A stretch of 16,789 nucleotides of DNA, taken from Acidimicrobiales bacterium (GTDB taxonomy: Bacteria > Actinomycetota > Acidimicrobiia > Acidimicrobiales > Poriferisodaliceae). Shown here piece by piece: positions 1 to 7,858 of this stretch. Made by a program: the position numbers and the translations under genes. How positions within the stretch are numbered: the stretch's first letter is position 1; every line of letters begins with the position of its first letter. The notes beneath the pieces are model-generated. The model did not search any database, was not told the DNA's origin, and saw only the letters and a list, made by a program, of their open reading frames with translations. Where the stretch lies: assembly GCA_020631315.1 (NCBI GenBank), contig JAHDHM010000033.1, positions 1 through 16,789 on the forward strand, read 5' to 3'.

Positions 1-776
1 ACTTCAAGTTCGGTCAGGGAGCGAAGACCGGCACCGGCGGCCATCTCCCCGGCCACAAGGTGATCGGAAAGATCGCCGAGGTGCGTGAACTCCCCGAGGG
101 TGAGGCCGCCGTGTCCCCGGCGACCTTCCCCGACCTCACCGGCCCGGCCGACTTCCGTGCGCTCGCCGACGAGGTCCGTGAGGCGTCGGGCGGGATCCCG
201 ATCGGGGCGAAGCTCTCCGCCCAACACATCGAGGCCGACCTCGACGCGGCCCTCGAGATCGGGGTCGACTACGTCATCCTCGACGGACGTGGCGGCGGGA
301 CGGGGGCTGCGCCGACGCTGTTCCGTGACCACATCTCGGTGCCGACGATCCCCGCGCTCGCTCGGGCTCGTCGGCACCTCGACGCCGCCGGCCGTGGCGA
401 CGTCACCCTCGTCATCACGGGTGGGCTCCGCACCCACACCGACTTCGCCAAGGCACTCGCCCTCGGCGCCGACGCCATCGCCGTGTCGAATTCGGCCCTC
501 CAGGCCATCGGCTGTCTCGGCATGCGGGCGTGCAACACGAACAACTGCCCGGTCGGCATCGCCACCCAGCGCAAGGACCTGCGGTCCCGCCTCGTGATCG
601 ACGACGCCGCACAGCGCCTCGAGCGGTTCCTCACGGCGACCGTCGAGCTGATGGGGGTCCTGGCCCGGGCGTGCGGGCACGACGACCTGCAGAGCTTCCG
701 CGTCGACGATCTCACGACCTTCGACCGCGAGATGGCCCACCTCACCGGGATTCGCTACGGGGGCGTGCAGCTCTGA
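1..776 (+). CDS. FMN-binding glutamate synthase family protein, C-terminal part (5' end outside window)
   Basis: The reading frame is open from position 3, with no start inside the window, and ends at a TGA at 774-776. It matches the FMN/TIM-barrel half of the glutamate synthase large subunit. Near the left edge is the KFGQGAK...LPGHKV stretch, followed by GAKLSAQH, the glycine-rich DGRGGGTGAAP loop and a VITGGLRT phosphate-binding strand. Near the C-terminus a C-x5-C-x4-C motif (CLGMRACNTNNC, then PVGIATQ) has the spacing of the [3Fe-4S] ligands of glutamate synthase. The family transfers ammonia to 2-oxoglutarate or a related acceptor using FMN and an iron-sulfur cluster. The N-terminal part is missing, so I cannot say whether it is a full GltB or one of the shorter stand-alone synthase-domain proteins. 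It converges on the catabolic operon with a 21-base gap and is probably functionally separate. Confidence 0.88.
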   Translation, partial: FKFGQGAKTGTGGHLPGHKVIGKIAEVRELPEGEAAVSPATFPDLTGPADFRALADEVREASGGIPIGAKLSAQHIEADLDAALEIGVDYVILDGRGGGTGAAPTLFRDHISVPTIPALARARRHLDAAGRGDVTLVITGGLRTHTDFAKALALGADAIAVSNSALQAIGCLGMRACNTNNCPVGIATQRKDLRSRLVIDDAAQRLERFLTATVELMGVLARACGHDDLQSFRVDDLTTFDREMAHLTGIRYGGVQL

Positions 777-797
777 GTGGATCGGCGGGCGGGAACC

Positions 798-1394
798 TCA
801 GCCGTGCTTCCCCACGTCCCAGCCCGCAGGCCCCAGGTGGGTCTCGGCGAGCGCCAGCGGCTCGACCTCGAGCATCGTGGCCATCGAGTCGTTCCAGCGG
901 TTGAACACCCCGAACATGCACACCACACCGAGGATCTCGACGATCTCGTCCTCGGTCCAGTGGCCGGAGAGCTGCGCATAGAGCTCATCGGTCACGCCGT
1001 TCGGTACCGACGCCGACGCCATCGCGAACTCGATCGCCACCCGCTCCGACTCGGTGAATCTGGGATCGGTGCGGTACTCGGGTAGCGCCGCGACCTTGTC
1101 GACATCGATGCCGAGTCGTGAGGCGCTGACAGCCGTGTGCGCTCTGCAGTACTGGCACCCGGAGGCGAAACTCGCGGCGTTCGCGATCAGCCGCTTGAAT
1201 CCGAGGTCCAAGAGGCTGTCGGGACCGAAGACCGCCCGATTGAACTGAATCGTGGCCTTCGCGATCGCCGGGACCCTCTGCATCGTCAGGAGACTGTTCG
1301 GAACGAAGCCGAGCGTGCCGACGAAGTGGTCGAACATCTCGGCGAGTTCCGGATCGTCGCACTCCTCGATCGGAAGCGGTTCCATTCTCGCCAT
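798..1394 (-). CDS. Carboxymuconolactone decarboxylase / AhpD-like family protein
   Basis: This 198-residue protein has the all-helical AhpD/CMD fold signature with a CxxC-x2-H redox motif (Cys80, Cys83, His86 in SGCQYCRAH). Such proteins act as alkylhydroperoxidase-type reductants of peroxides. The redox CxxC points to peroxidase-related activity rather than the true carboxymuconolactone decarboxylase of the ortho pathway. GGAGGG precedes the ATG at 1394 by about 8 bases; a second in-frame ATG three codons on is less well placed. It is the last gene of the long minus-strand operon, 18 bases after the aldehyde dehydrogenase stop. A role in removing peroxides produced by uncoupled oxygenases, or an unknown step on a catabolic intermediate, is inference. 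The substrate cannot be read from the sequence. Confidence 0.85.
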   Translation of the reverse strand: MARMEPLPIEECDDPELAEMFDHFVGTLGFVPNSLLTMQRVPAIAKATIQFNRAVFGPDSLLDLGFKRLIANAASFASGCQYCRAHTAVSASRLGIDVDKVAALPEYRTDPRFTESERVAIEFAMASASVPNGVTDELYAQLSGHWTEDEIVEILGVVCMFGVFNRWNDSMATMLEVEPLALAETHLGPAGWDVGKHG

Positions 1395-1412
1395 CTCAAC
1401 GCCCTCCGTCGA

Positions 1413-2837
1413 TCACGGGTGCATCACCACCGCTTTCGGCTCGGTGAAGAACTCCCGGCTGAAGTTCCCGCCCTCCCGACCCACACCGGACCAACCGACC
1501 CCGCCGAACGGTGCTCGGAGGTCCCGCACGAAGAAGCAGTTCACCCAGACCGTGCCGGCCCGCAACGCCGCGCTGACACGATGGGCTCGGCGGGTGTTCT
1601 CGGTGAAGAGCATCGCATTGAGCCCGTATCTGGAGGCGTTCGCCATCGACACGGCCTGCTCCTCGGAGTCGAACGGGAGAACCGTCGCTACGGGCCCGAA
1701 CACCTCCTCACGGCAGATCCGGGCATCGGCCGGAGCGCCTGTGATGACCGTCGGGGTCACGACCCAGCTCCCATCCGTCGCTGGCCCGCCACACAACACC
1801 TGGGCAGCGGGATCGAGGTCGTCGAAGAAGCTCGCGACCTTACGGAAGTGGGTCTCGCTCGCAAGGGGTCCGATGTCAGTCGACGCATCGAGCGGTGACC
1901 CGACGCACAACCCCTCCGCCGAGGCGACGAACCGCTCGACGAATTCGTCGTAGACGCCCCGTTGCACGAAGACCCGGGTCCCGGCGAGGCAGACCTGGCC
2001 GGCGTTGGTGAACACGGCCTTGTTCGACCAGGCGACGGCCTCGTCCATGTCGGCATCGTCGAAGACGATGTTGGCACCCTTTCCGCCCAGCTCGAGGCTG
2101 ACGGGGACGAGGTTCGCAGCCGCGGCAGCAGCGATGGCCGCACCGGTGCGGGACTCGCCGGTGAACGTGATCCGATCGACGTCGGGATGATGGGTCAGAT
2201 ACTCCCCAGCTGCGCCGGCCCCGAATCCGTGCACCACGTTCAGTACGCCATCCGGGAACCCCGCTTCGGTCGCGAGCTCCGCCAGCAAGGCTGCCGACGC
2301 AGGCGAACCCTCTGCCGGCTTCAGGACCACGGTGTTGCCCCATGCGAGCGCGGGCGCGATCTTCCACGACTCGAGCATGAGCGGGAAGTTCCACGGAGCG
2401 ATCGCAGCGACGACACCGGCGGCGTCGTAGGCGCTGTAGGCGTGATGACCGCTGTCCATCGGGTAGGCCTCGGCTGGCGTCAAGCGAGCGTGATCGGCGA
2501 AGAACCGGAAGTTCTGTGCCGTACGTGGCACGTCCTTGGTCTTCATCGCCGTGAGCGGCTTGCCCATGTCGGTCGTGTCCGCCGCGGCCAACTCGTCGAG
2601 GTGATCGTCCACGAGGTCGGCGAGACGATGGAGCAGCCGGCCCCGTTCGTCGAAACCGAGGGCGCTCCAACGCCCGTCGTCGAAGGCACGCCGAGCGGCC
2701 CCGACCGCCGCATCCACGTCTTCAGCGCCGGCTTCGGCCACCTCCGACCACGTCTGCTGCGTCCAGGGGTCGACGGTGTCGAACCTCGCGCCGTTCCCGG
2801 ACTCCTGGGCGGCCCCGTCGATCCAGTGGTGAATCAT
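1413..2837 (-). CDS. dmpC: 2-hydroxymuconic semialdehyde dehydrogenase (NAD-dependent aldehyde dehydrogenase)
   Basis: This 474-residue aldehyde dehydrogenase has all catalytic elements: Asn150 in PWNF, the cofactor segment VVLKPAE, Glu249 in LELGGK and the nucleophile Cys283 in NAGQVC. Near the C-terminus, NCFFVRDLRAPFGG and GREGG match the family that oxidises 2-hydroxymuconic semialdehyde and 5-carboxymethyl-2-hydroxymuconic semialdehyde (XylG/DmpC/HpaE type). It would convert the ring-cleavage product to 4-oxalocrotonate (enol form) with NAD+. The start is the ATG at 2837, because AAGGAGG lies 4 bases upstream and the ATG shares one base with the aldolase stop (TGATG). A longer frame reaching 3110 is only the shadow of the aldolase gene. 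The ring-cleavage and tautomerase genes in the same operon favour the catechol rather than the homoprotocatechuate substrate, but close relatives act on both. Confidence 0.9.
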   Translation of the reverse strand: MIHHWIDGAAQESGNGARFDTVDPWTQQTWSEVAEAGAEDVDAAVGAARRAFDDGRWSALGFDERGRLLHRLADLVDDHLDELAAADTTDMGKPLTAMKTKDVPRTAQNFRFFADHARLTPAEAYPMDSGHHAYSAYDAAGVVAAIAPWNFPLMLESWKIAPALAWGNTVVLKPAEGSPASAALLAELATEAGFPDGVLNVVHGFGAGAAGEYLTHHPDVDRITFTGESRTGAAIAAAAAANLVPVSLELGGKGANIVFDDADMDEAVAWSNKAVFTNAGQVCLAGTRVFVQRGVYDEFVERFVASAEGLCVGSPLDASTDIGPLASETHFRKVASFFDDLDPAAQVLCGGPATDGSWVVTPTVITGAPADARICREEVFGPVATVLPFDSEEQAVSMANASRYGLNAMLFTENTRRAHRVSAALRAGTVWVNCFFVRDLRAPFGGVGWSGVGREGGNFSREFFTEPKAVVMHP

Positions 2838-3844
2838 CACGCCTCCTTGGCGAGATCGAGCGCGACGTCGACGATCATGTCTTCCTGGCCACCGACCATG
2901 CGGCGCTCGCCGAGCTCCATGAGGATGTCGCGTGTCTCGAGGCCGTACTGCTCGGCAGCTGACTCCGCATGACGCAGGAAGCTCGAATACACCCCGGCGT
3001 ACCCGAGGGTGAGCGTTTCCCGATCGACCCGCACCGGTCGGTCCTGGAGCGGGCGGACGAGATCCTCGGCGGCGTCCATCAGGGCACCCACATCGGATCC
3101 GTGTGACCACCCCTCGAGGTTGGCGACAGCGACGAAGGCCTCGATCGGGCAGTTCCCCGCCCCGGCACCCATGCCGGCCAGCGAGGCATCGACGCGGTAG
3201 CAGCCCTCCTCGACCGCGACGACCGAGTTGGCGACCCCGAAGGTGAGGTTGTGGTGTGCGTGGATCCCGATCTGAGTTTCGGGCTGCAGCACGTCGCGAT
3301 AGGCACGCATGCGGTCTCGCACATCACCCATCGTGAGTCGGCCCCCGGAATCCGTGATGTAGACGCAGTGTGCGCCGTAGCTCTCCATCAGGAGTGCCTG
3401 CTGCGCCAATGGCTCGGGCTCGTTCATGTGCGACATCATCAAGAAGCCGGACACGTCCATGCCGAGGTCGCGGGCTTTCGCGATGTGCTGGGCCGCGACG
3501 TCGGCCTCGGTGCAGTGCGTCGCGACACGAACCGATGTCGCTCCGAGCGAATGCGCGCGGACGAGATCGTCGATGGTGCCGATGCCGGGCACGAGGAGCA
3601 CGGTCAATGCCGCCCGCTCGATCACGGACGCCGACTCTTCGATCCACTCCCAGTCGGTGTGGGCCCCGAACCCGTAGTTGAAGGACGACCCGCCGAGTCC
3701 GTCACCATGGGTCACTTCGATCGCGTCGACACCGGCGGCGTCGAGCGCACGGGTGATGTCGCGGACGTGGTCGATGCCGTAGCGGTGGCGGATCGCATGC
3801 ATCCCGTCGCGAAGTGTGACGTCCTGGATGTAGAGCTCGGTCAT
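2837..3844 (-). CDS. dmpG: 4-hydroxy-2-oxovalerate aldolase
   Basis: This 335-residue protein belongs to the DmpG/MhpE aldolase family. The N-terminal [11 protein letters not shown] carries the catalytic Arg12-Asp13 pair and His16, and the metal-binding GIHAHHN segment carries His195 and His197. It cleaves 4-hydroxy-2-oxovalerate to pyruvate and acetaldehyde and is known in the family to form a channelling complex with acylating acetaldehyde dehydrogenase. That partner is encoded immediately upstream with a 4-base ATGA overlap (3841-3844), which agrees with a stoichiometric complex. The gene ends in a TGATG junction with the following dehydrogenase. The length is typical and nothing is missing. 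Confidence 0.96.
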   Translation of the reverse strand: MTELYIQDVTLRDGMHAIRHRYGIDHVRDITRALDAAGVDAIEVTHGDGLGGSSFNYGFGAHTDWEWIEESASVIERAALTVLLVPGIGTIDDLVRAHSLGATSVRVATHCTEADVAAQHIAKARDLGMDVSGFLMMSHMNEPEPLAQQALLMESYGAHCVYITDSGGRLTMGDVRDRMRAYRDVLQPETQIGIHAHHNLTFGVANSVVAVEEGCYRVDASLAGMGAGAGNCPIEAFVAVANLEGWSHGSDVGALMDAAEDLVRPLQDRPVRVDRETLTLGYAGVYSSFLRHAESAAEQYGLETRDILMELGERRMVGGQEDMIVDVALDLAKEA

Positions 3845-4761
3845 GCGGTCACCCTCCCGGCGATCTGCTCGGCCGTGCGGAGCGCGGCACTCGTCATGAT
3901 GTCGAGATTCCCCGCATAGGTCGGCAGGTACTGACCGGCGCCCTCGACCTCGAGGAAGACCGAGATCTTCCAGCCGGTGAACTTGCGGTCGAGTTCAGGG
4001 ATCCGGACCGGGTCGGCCTCGGTGATCCGGTCCACCTGGACCTCCTGCTTGAGGCGGTAGCCGGGGACGTACTCGGCCACGCGTTCGACCATCGCGGCGA
4101 TCGACGCCTTGAACGCCTCGGGTTCGCCCGACTGGGTCAGGCAGAAGACCGTGTTGCGCATGATCAGTGGCGGCTCGGCCGGGTTGAGGATGATGATGGC
4201 CTTGCCGAGGCCGGCGCCCCCGACCACCTCGAGTGCTTTGGCCGTCGTCTCGGTGAACTCGTCGATGTTCGCCCGGGTCCCCGGGCCGGCGCTGCGGGAC
4301 GAGACCGAACTGACGATCTCGGCGTAGTCAACCGGCGCGACCTGGTTCACCGCGGCGACCATCGGCACCGTGGCCTGACCACCGCAGGTCACCATGTTCA
4401 CGTTCCCGGCGTCCAGATGCTCGTCGAGATTGACCGGCGGGATCACATATGGGCCGACGGCTGCCGGCGTGAGGTCGAGGACCCGCTTGCCGTGGGCACG
4501 GAGGACCTCGTCATGGCGGATGTGCGCTCCCGCCGACGTCGCATCGAACACGAGATCGATCTCGGCGAACTCCGGCATGGCCACGAGGCCGTCGATGCCG
4601 TCCGAGGTCGTCGCGACGCCGTGGTCTCGGGCTCGTGCGAGTCCGTCGGAGTCGGGGTCGATGCCGCACATGGCGGTGACCTCGACCGGGCCTGCCGCCC
4701 GGGTCGCCTTCATCAAGAGGTCGGTGCCGATGTTGCCGGAACCGATGATCGCGGTCTTCAT
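3841..4761 (-). CDS. dmpF: Acetaldehyde dehydrogenase (acylating)
   Basis: This 306-residue protein of the DmpF/MhpF family has an N-terminal Rossmann nucleotide-binding loop ([11 protein letters not shown]) and the catalytic Cys126 in [13 protein letters not shown]. It oxidises acetaldehyde released by the aldolase to acetyl-CoA with NAD+ and CoA, completing the meta-cleavage pathway. The ATG at 4761 is chosen because the protein then starts directly with the strand leading into the Rossmann loop. A purine-rich GAAGGGTGAAG stretch overlapping the end of the upstream hydratase serves as ribosome-binding region. The open frame continues upstream without start-like protein sequence. The gene starts about 10 bases after the hydratase stop and overlaps the aldolase start by four bases. 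Confidence 0.96.
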   Translation of the reverse strand: MKTAIIGSGNIGTDLLMKATRAAGPVEVTAMCGIDPDSDGLARARDHGVATTSDGIDGLVAMPEFAEIDLVFDATSAGAHIRHDEVLRAHGKRVLDLTPAAVGPYVIPPVNLDEHLDAGNVNMVTCGGQATVPMVAAVNQVAPVDYAEIVSSVSSRSAGPGTRANIDEFTETTAKALEVVGGAGLGKAIIILNPAEPPLIMRNTVFCLTQSGEPEAFKASIAAMVERVAEYVPGYRLKQEVQVDRITEADPVRIPELDRKFTGWKISVFLEVEGAGQYLPTYAGNLDIMTSAALRTAEQIAGRVTA

Positions 4762-4771
4762 GCTTCGTGCT

Positions 4772-5563
4772 TCACCCTTCGAGTGAGGTCGTGACGGTGC
4801 CGAGCGGCCCGAAATCACACACAACGGTCTGGCCGGCCGCGATCGGCCGCATCGGCCCGAGCGCGCCGGTCATCACGACGTCTCCGGCGCGCAACGGTGT
4901 GCCCCGACGGCTCATCGTGTCGGCGAGCCAGCGGGCGGCATGGAGGGGATGCCCGAGGCAGGCTGCCCCGTCGCCGGTGGAGACGGTCTCACCGTCGAGG
5001 TCCATCCGCATCGGAATGGTCCGGAGGTCCACATCCCGCAGTGGCACGGGCCGACCGCCGAGCACGTACAGACCGCAACTGGCGTTGTCGGCGACCGTGT
5101 CGACCAGGCGGATGTCCCATCCGGCGACTCGGCTGTCCACGATCTCGATCGACGGCAGCGCGTACGCGGTGGCGCGGATGATGTCGTTGAAGCTGTGCTC
5201 GCCCAGATCGAGGTCGTGGTCGAGGACGAGGGCGACCTCCCCCTCGGCTCGGGGTTGGAGCAGGCGTCCGGCCTCGATCGGGACGCCATCGCCGTACTCC
5301 ATGTCGACGAACAACGTGCCGAAGTCCGGCTGGTCGACACCGATCTGCTCCATCACGGCAACCGACGTGATCCCGATCTTGCGACCGGCGACCCGCCGTC
5401 CGGCATCCATCGCGAGCCGGGTGTTCCGTTCCTGAACCGCGTAGCCGACGTCGATGTCGGTGGCGGTCCCCAGGAGGTCACGTACCGGGTCGCACGGGGT
5501 GCCCGAAGCGGCGGCGTCACGCAGTCGCGTCGCCGCCTGATCCAGCAGTTCATCACTGACCAT
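4772..5563 (-). CDS. dmpE: 2-oxopent-4-enoate hydratase (2-hydroxypenta-2,4-dienoate hydratase)
   Basis: This 263-residue protein of the hydratase/decarboxylase (FAH-like) family is closest in pattern to XylJ/DmpE/MhpD. It shows [20 protein letters not shown] followed by [13 protein letters not shown], the metal-ligand region [13 protein letters not shown], and the segment [20 protein letters not shown]. The VDTVADNAS signature is that of the hydratase rather than the decarboxylase. It adds water to 2-hydroxypenta-2,4-dienoate to give 4-hydroxy-2-oxovalerate, the aldolase substrate. The start at 5563 overlaps the tautomerase stop by 11 bases and has GGGAGG about six bases upstream. In the known dmp/xyl pathway the hydratase forms a complex with the decarboxylase, which is encoded two genes upstream here. 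Confidence 0.93.
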   Translation of the reverse strand: MVSDELLDQAATRLRDAAASGTPCDPVRDLLGTATDIDVGYAVQERNTRLAMDAGRRVAGRKIGITSVAVMEQIGVDQPDFGTLFVDMEYGDGVPIEAGRLLQPRAEGEVALVLDHDLDLGEHSFNDIIRATAYALPSIEIVDSRVAGWDIRLVDTVADNASCGLYVLGGRPVPLRDVDLRTIPMRMDLDGETVSTGDGAACLGHPLHAARWLADTMSRRGTPLRAGDVVMTGALGPMRPIAAGQTVVCDFGPLGTVTTSLEG

Positions 5564-5786
5564 CGGGAGCCTCCCGTGCCGCCTCGCGGGCGAGCCGTTC
5601 CTGTTTGTCCTTGAGCAGTTCGCCGCCGGCCATGAAGTCGGTGTTGGGGAACTCGTCGATCCACACCCGTACCGACTCGCGTGGTGCGCCGATGTGTTCG
5701 TGCATCGCGTCGGTGATCGCAGCCATCAGCGCACGCTTGGCCTCGGGGCTGCGACCCTCGGCCATGTGCACGTTGACGAGCGGCAT
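5553..5786 (-). CDS. dmpI: 4-oxalocrotonate tautomerase family protein
   Basis: This small protein of 77 residues after ATG at 5786 starts MPLVNVHMAEGRS. After removal of Met, the numbering of the classical enzyme is kept: Pro1 (general base), Arg11, Arg39 (SVRVWIDE) and Phe50 (NTDF), followed by the GGEL turn. It interconverts the enol and keto forms of 4-oxalocrotonate ahead of decarboxylation. It is some 15 residues longer than the classical 62-residue enzyme, with a charged C-terminal tail (KDKQERLAREAAREAP). The start codon shares one base with the decarboxylase stop (TGATG), and the 3' end overlaps the hydratase start by 11 bases. Confidence 0.93.
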   Translation of the reverse strand: MPLVNVHMAEGRSPEAKRALMAAITDAMHEHIGAPRESVRVWIDEFPNTDFMAGGELLKDKQERLAREAAREAPDGQ

Positions 5787-6568
5787 CAGCCGGCCCCGGT
5801 CACGGTCACCGAGCCGAGATGGCTGTAGCGGGCGGTGGCGACCGTGCCGGCGCCGAGCGGCCTGGCGTCGGTGGCGGCACCGGCCATCACGAGCCAGCCG
5901 GCCTCGAGCTTCTGGCCGTGACGACCGAGATGGTTCGCGAGCATGGCGACACACGCGGCCGGATCGCCGAGCAGTGCCGCTCCGGTGGCCGTGCCGGTGA
6001 TCGCACCGTCGACCTCGAACACGCAGCCGAGCGTCGTGAGATCGGCGTCGCGAGGACCGATGCCCTCATCGCCGATGACGACGCGGGCGGCCGAGGTGTT
6101 GTCGGCGATGACGTCGGGCAGGGTGAACGAGAACGCCTCGTAGCGGGAGTCGATCACCTCGATACCGCCCACCACCGACGCCGTGGCGTCGAGGACGTCG
6201 TTGGCCTCGACACCCGGACCGGCCAGATCCTCGCCGAGGACGAACACGATCTCCGGTTCGCACCTCGGGTGGATCAACTCGCCGAGCGGTGCGACGCCGT
6301 CGGCGAGCACCGATGAGGCCGGCACCCAGCCGTAGACGGGTTCGTCGACCCCCATCTGCTCCTGCTTGGCCGCCGAGGTCAGCCCGAGCTTGGCACCGGC
6401 GAGGGTGTCGCCTCGTCCGAGCATCCGCTCGAGCAGCGCAGCCTGCACGGCGTAGGCATCATCGATCGACAGCTCGTCGACCTGTTTGGTGATGGCCTGC
6501 ACGGCGGTCCGGCGATCGACGCCGGCGAGCAGGTAGTCGGCCCAGCGGCCGTGGTCGATCGAGGTCAC
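5786..6568 (-). CDS. dmpH: 4-oxalocrotonate decarboxylase
   Basis: This 260-residue protein belongs to the same family as the neighbouring hydratase but carries the decarboxylase pattern (XylI/DmpH). It shows GAKLGLTSAAKQEQMGVDEP, the acidic metal site HPRCEPEIVFVLGEDLAGPG, and EVIDSRYEAFSFTLPDVIAD followed by NTSAARVV. It removes CO2 from 2-oxo-3-hexenedioate to give 2-hydroxypenta-2,4-dienoate. The start is a GTG at 6568, which overlaps the Rieske oxygenase stop in a four-base GTGA junction; the open frame beyond it is not protein-like. Having both a decarboxylase and a hydratase paralogue in one operon is diagnostic of the dehydrogenative branch. Family members are easily confused, so the decarboxylase assignment rests on the DSRY...FTLPDVIADN segment and on the paired paralogue. 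Confidence 0.88.
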   Translation of the reverse strand: MTSIDHGRWADYLLAGVDRRTAVQAITKQVDELSIDDAYAVQAALLERMLGRGDTLAGAKLGLTSAAKQEQMGVDEPVYGWVPASSVLADGVAPLGELIHPRCEPEIVFVLGEDLAGPGVEANDVLDATASVVGGIEVIDSRYEAFSFTLPDVIADNTSAARVVIGDEGIGPRDADLTTLGCVFEVDGAITGTATGAALLGDPAACVAMLANHLGRHGQKLEAGWLVMAGAATDARPLGAGTVATARYSHLGSVTVTGAG

Positions 6569-7824
6569 GGAGTCGCCAGCGCCTCTCGTGTCGCCTGGGC
6601 GTCCAGGTGCAGCTGCTTCATCATCTCCGCCTGGGGGCTGTACTTCATCGAGCCGTTGTCGATCCACTGCGTGGCGAACTCGGCACCGCGGCCGAACTTC
6701 GATCGCTCCAACGGCAGTTTGATGACGTCGTGTGGTTCCCGGACGACCGCGATCGGGTCGCGCCCTTCGTTGACGGCATCGATCTGGTCCTTGAACATGC
6801 GACGACAGGCGATGACGCCGACGTCGCTCTTGGTGATCTTCTCCGCCGTGCGGTCGGCGATCTCGCCCTGGGTCACCCAGGCCATGATGTCCTGGCCCTC
6901 GATGTAGTCGACGATGTAGGTGCCGTCGTCGCGGATCCACTCGTACTCGTAATCGACGCACGGGGGATCCTCGGGGAGCTCACCGCCTTCGGGGGCGTGC
7001 ACGGTGTAGAAGATCATGTGCGTGTGCGTGTCGTCGACGGGCACACGGATCTGCATCTGGAACACGCCGTTGCCCCCGACCCACATCTTGTAGGGGAACA
7101 CGAGTGGGTGACCGATCTTCCAGTCGTCGTCCTCTTCGGACTGCCCGACCAGCAGGCGCCGCTTGATGATGCCGTGCTCGAAGTTGTCGAACGCGACCTT
7201 CTCGTGCTTGTTCCCACCGAACGCGCTCGGCATCGGGATGTCCTGCCACTTCGCGATGAACTCGAAGTAGTTCCCGTGCAGTGCCTCGACGTGATACGGG
7301 TCGACGGCGTTCTCCATGATCTGCAGCCAGTTGCAGGGGAGCATCGAATGGCCGATGTCGCGCACGCCGTCCATGACGTAGGCCTCGTACCTCGGGAGTT
7401 CGGGAGCGTCGCCCTCACCGACCCAGGCCCAGACCATGCCGCCGAGCTCCTGTGCCTCGCCCGATCGCACCGAGCAGCTCTCGCGGAACTTCGGTGAGGA
7501 ATCGGGCTCGGCGAGGATGTCGACGCAGGTTCCCTCGGTGTCGAACTTCCAGCCGTGGTACCCGCAGCGCAGCCCGTCCTCGTCCACGATGCCGTAGACC
7601 AGCGACGCGCCGCGGTGTGGGCACCGCTCGTCGACGATGCCGTAGTCACCGTTCTCGGTCTTGAACACCGCCCAGTTCTCGCCCAGGAGGCGAATCTGCT
7701 TGACCGGGAACTCGTCGAGCTCGCGGGCCATCGCCACCGGGTACCAGTAGTGACGGAGCACCGCACCCATCGGCGTTCCGGGGCCCACCTGCGTGAGCGC
7801 GTCGTTTTCTTCCTGCGTCATCAT
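6565..7824 (-). CDS. Rieske non-heme iron aromatic oxygenase, phthalate dioxygenase-like
   Basis: This complete 419-residue oxygenase component starts at the ATG at 7824, with AGGAGG eight bases upstream and a second ATG directly following. The N-terminus (LTQVGPGTPMGAVLRHYW) is the hallmark of the phthalate 4,5-dioxygenase group. The Rieske [2Fe-2S] ligands are Cys68/His70 (CPHRG) and Cys87/His90 (CGYHGW). The mononuclear iron site is His178 and His183, with bridging Asp175, in NAVDPYHVEALHG; Asp312 in EGQDIMAW is a likely third ligand. Known members dihydroxylate or O-demethylate anionic aromatic acids. It follows the phosphohistidine subunit gene by 34 bases, which suggests that an aryl phosphate could be the anionic substrate (inference). 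No reductase or ferredoxin gene is in the window, so electrons must come from a partner encoded elsewhere. Confidence 0.93.
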   Translation of the reverse strand: MMTQEENDALTQVGPGTPMGAVLRHYWYPVAMARELDEFPVKQIRLLGENWAVFKTENGDYGIVDERCPHRGASLVYGIVDEDGLRCGYHGWKFDTEGTCVDILAEPDSSPKFRESCSVRSGEAQELGGMVWAWVGEGDAPELPRYEAYVMDGVRDIGHSMLPCNWLQIMENAVDPYHVEALHGNYFEFIAKWQDIPMPSAFGGNKHEKVAFDNFEHGIIKRRLLVGQSEEDDDWKIGHPLVFPYKMWVGGNGVFQMQIRVPVDDTHTHMIFYTVHAPEGGELPEDPPCVDYEYEWIRDDGTYIVDYIEGQDIMAWVTQGEIADRTAEKITKSDVGVIACRRMFKDQIDAVNEGRDPIAVVREPHDVIKLPLERSKFGRGAEFATQWIDNGSMKYSPQAEMMKQLHLDAQATREALATP

Positions 7825-7858
7825 GAGATTCGCCTCCTGTTCGAGAAACGGGTCGTCG

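Noticed and set aside
773..801. Possible hairpin (CTGAG...CTCAG) between the convergent glutamate synthase-like and AhpD-like genes
   Set aside because: The five-base stem has a loop of about 19 bases and no T-run, which is too weak to call a terminator.
1962..2972. Plus-strand open frame of 336 codons opposite the aldehyde dehydrogenase and aldolase
   Set aside because: It is antisense to two well-supported genes and has no recognisable domain.
2838..3110. N-terminal extension of the aldehyde dehydrogenase frame
   Set aside because: The extra 91 residues are Arg/Pro-rich and lie wholly inside the aldolase gene. The ATG at 2837 has AAGGAGG and the family's normal N-terminus.
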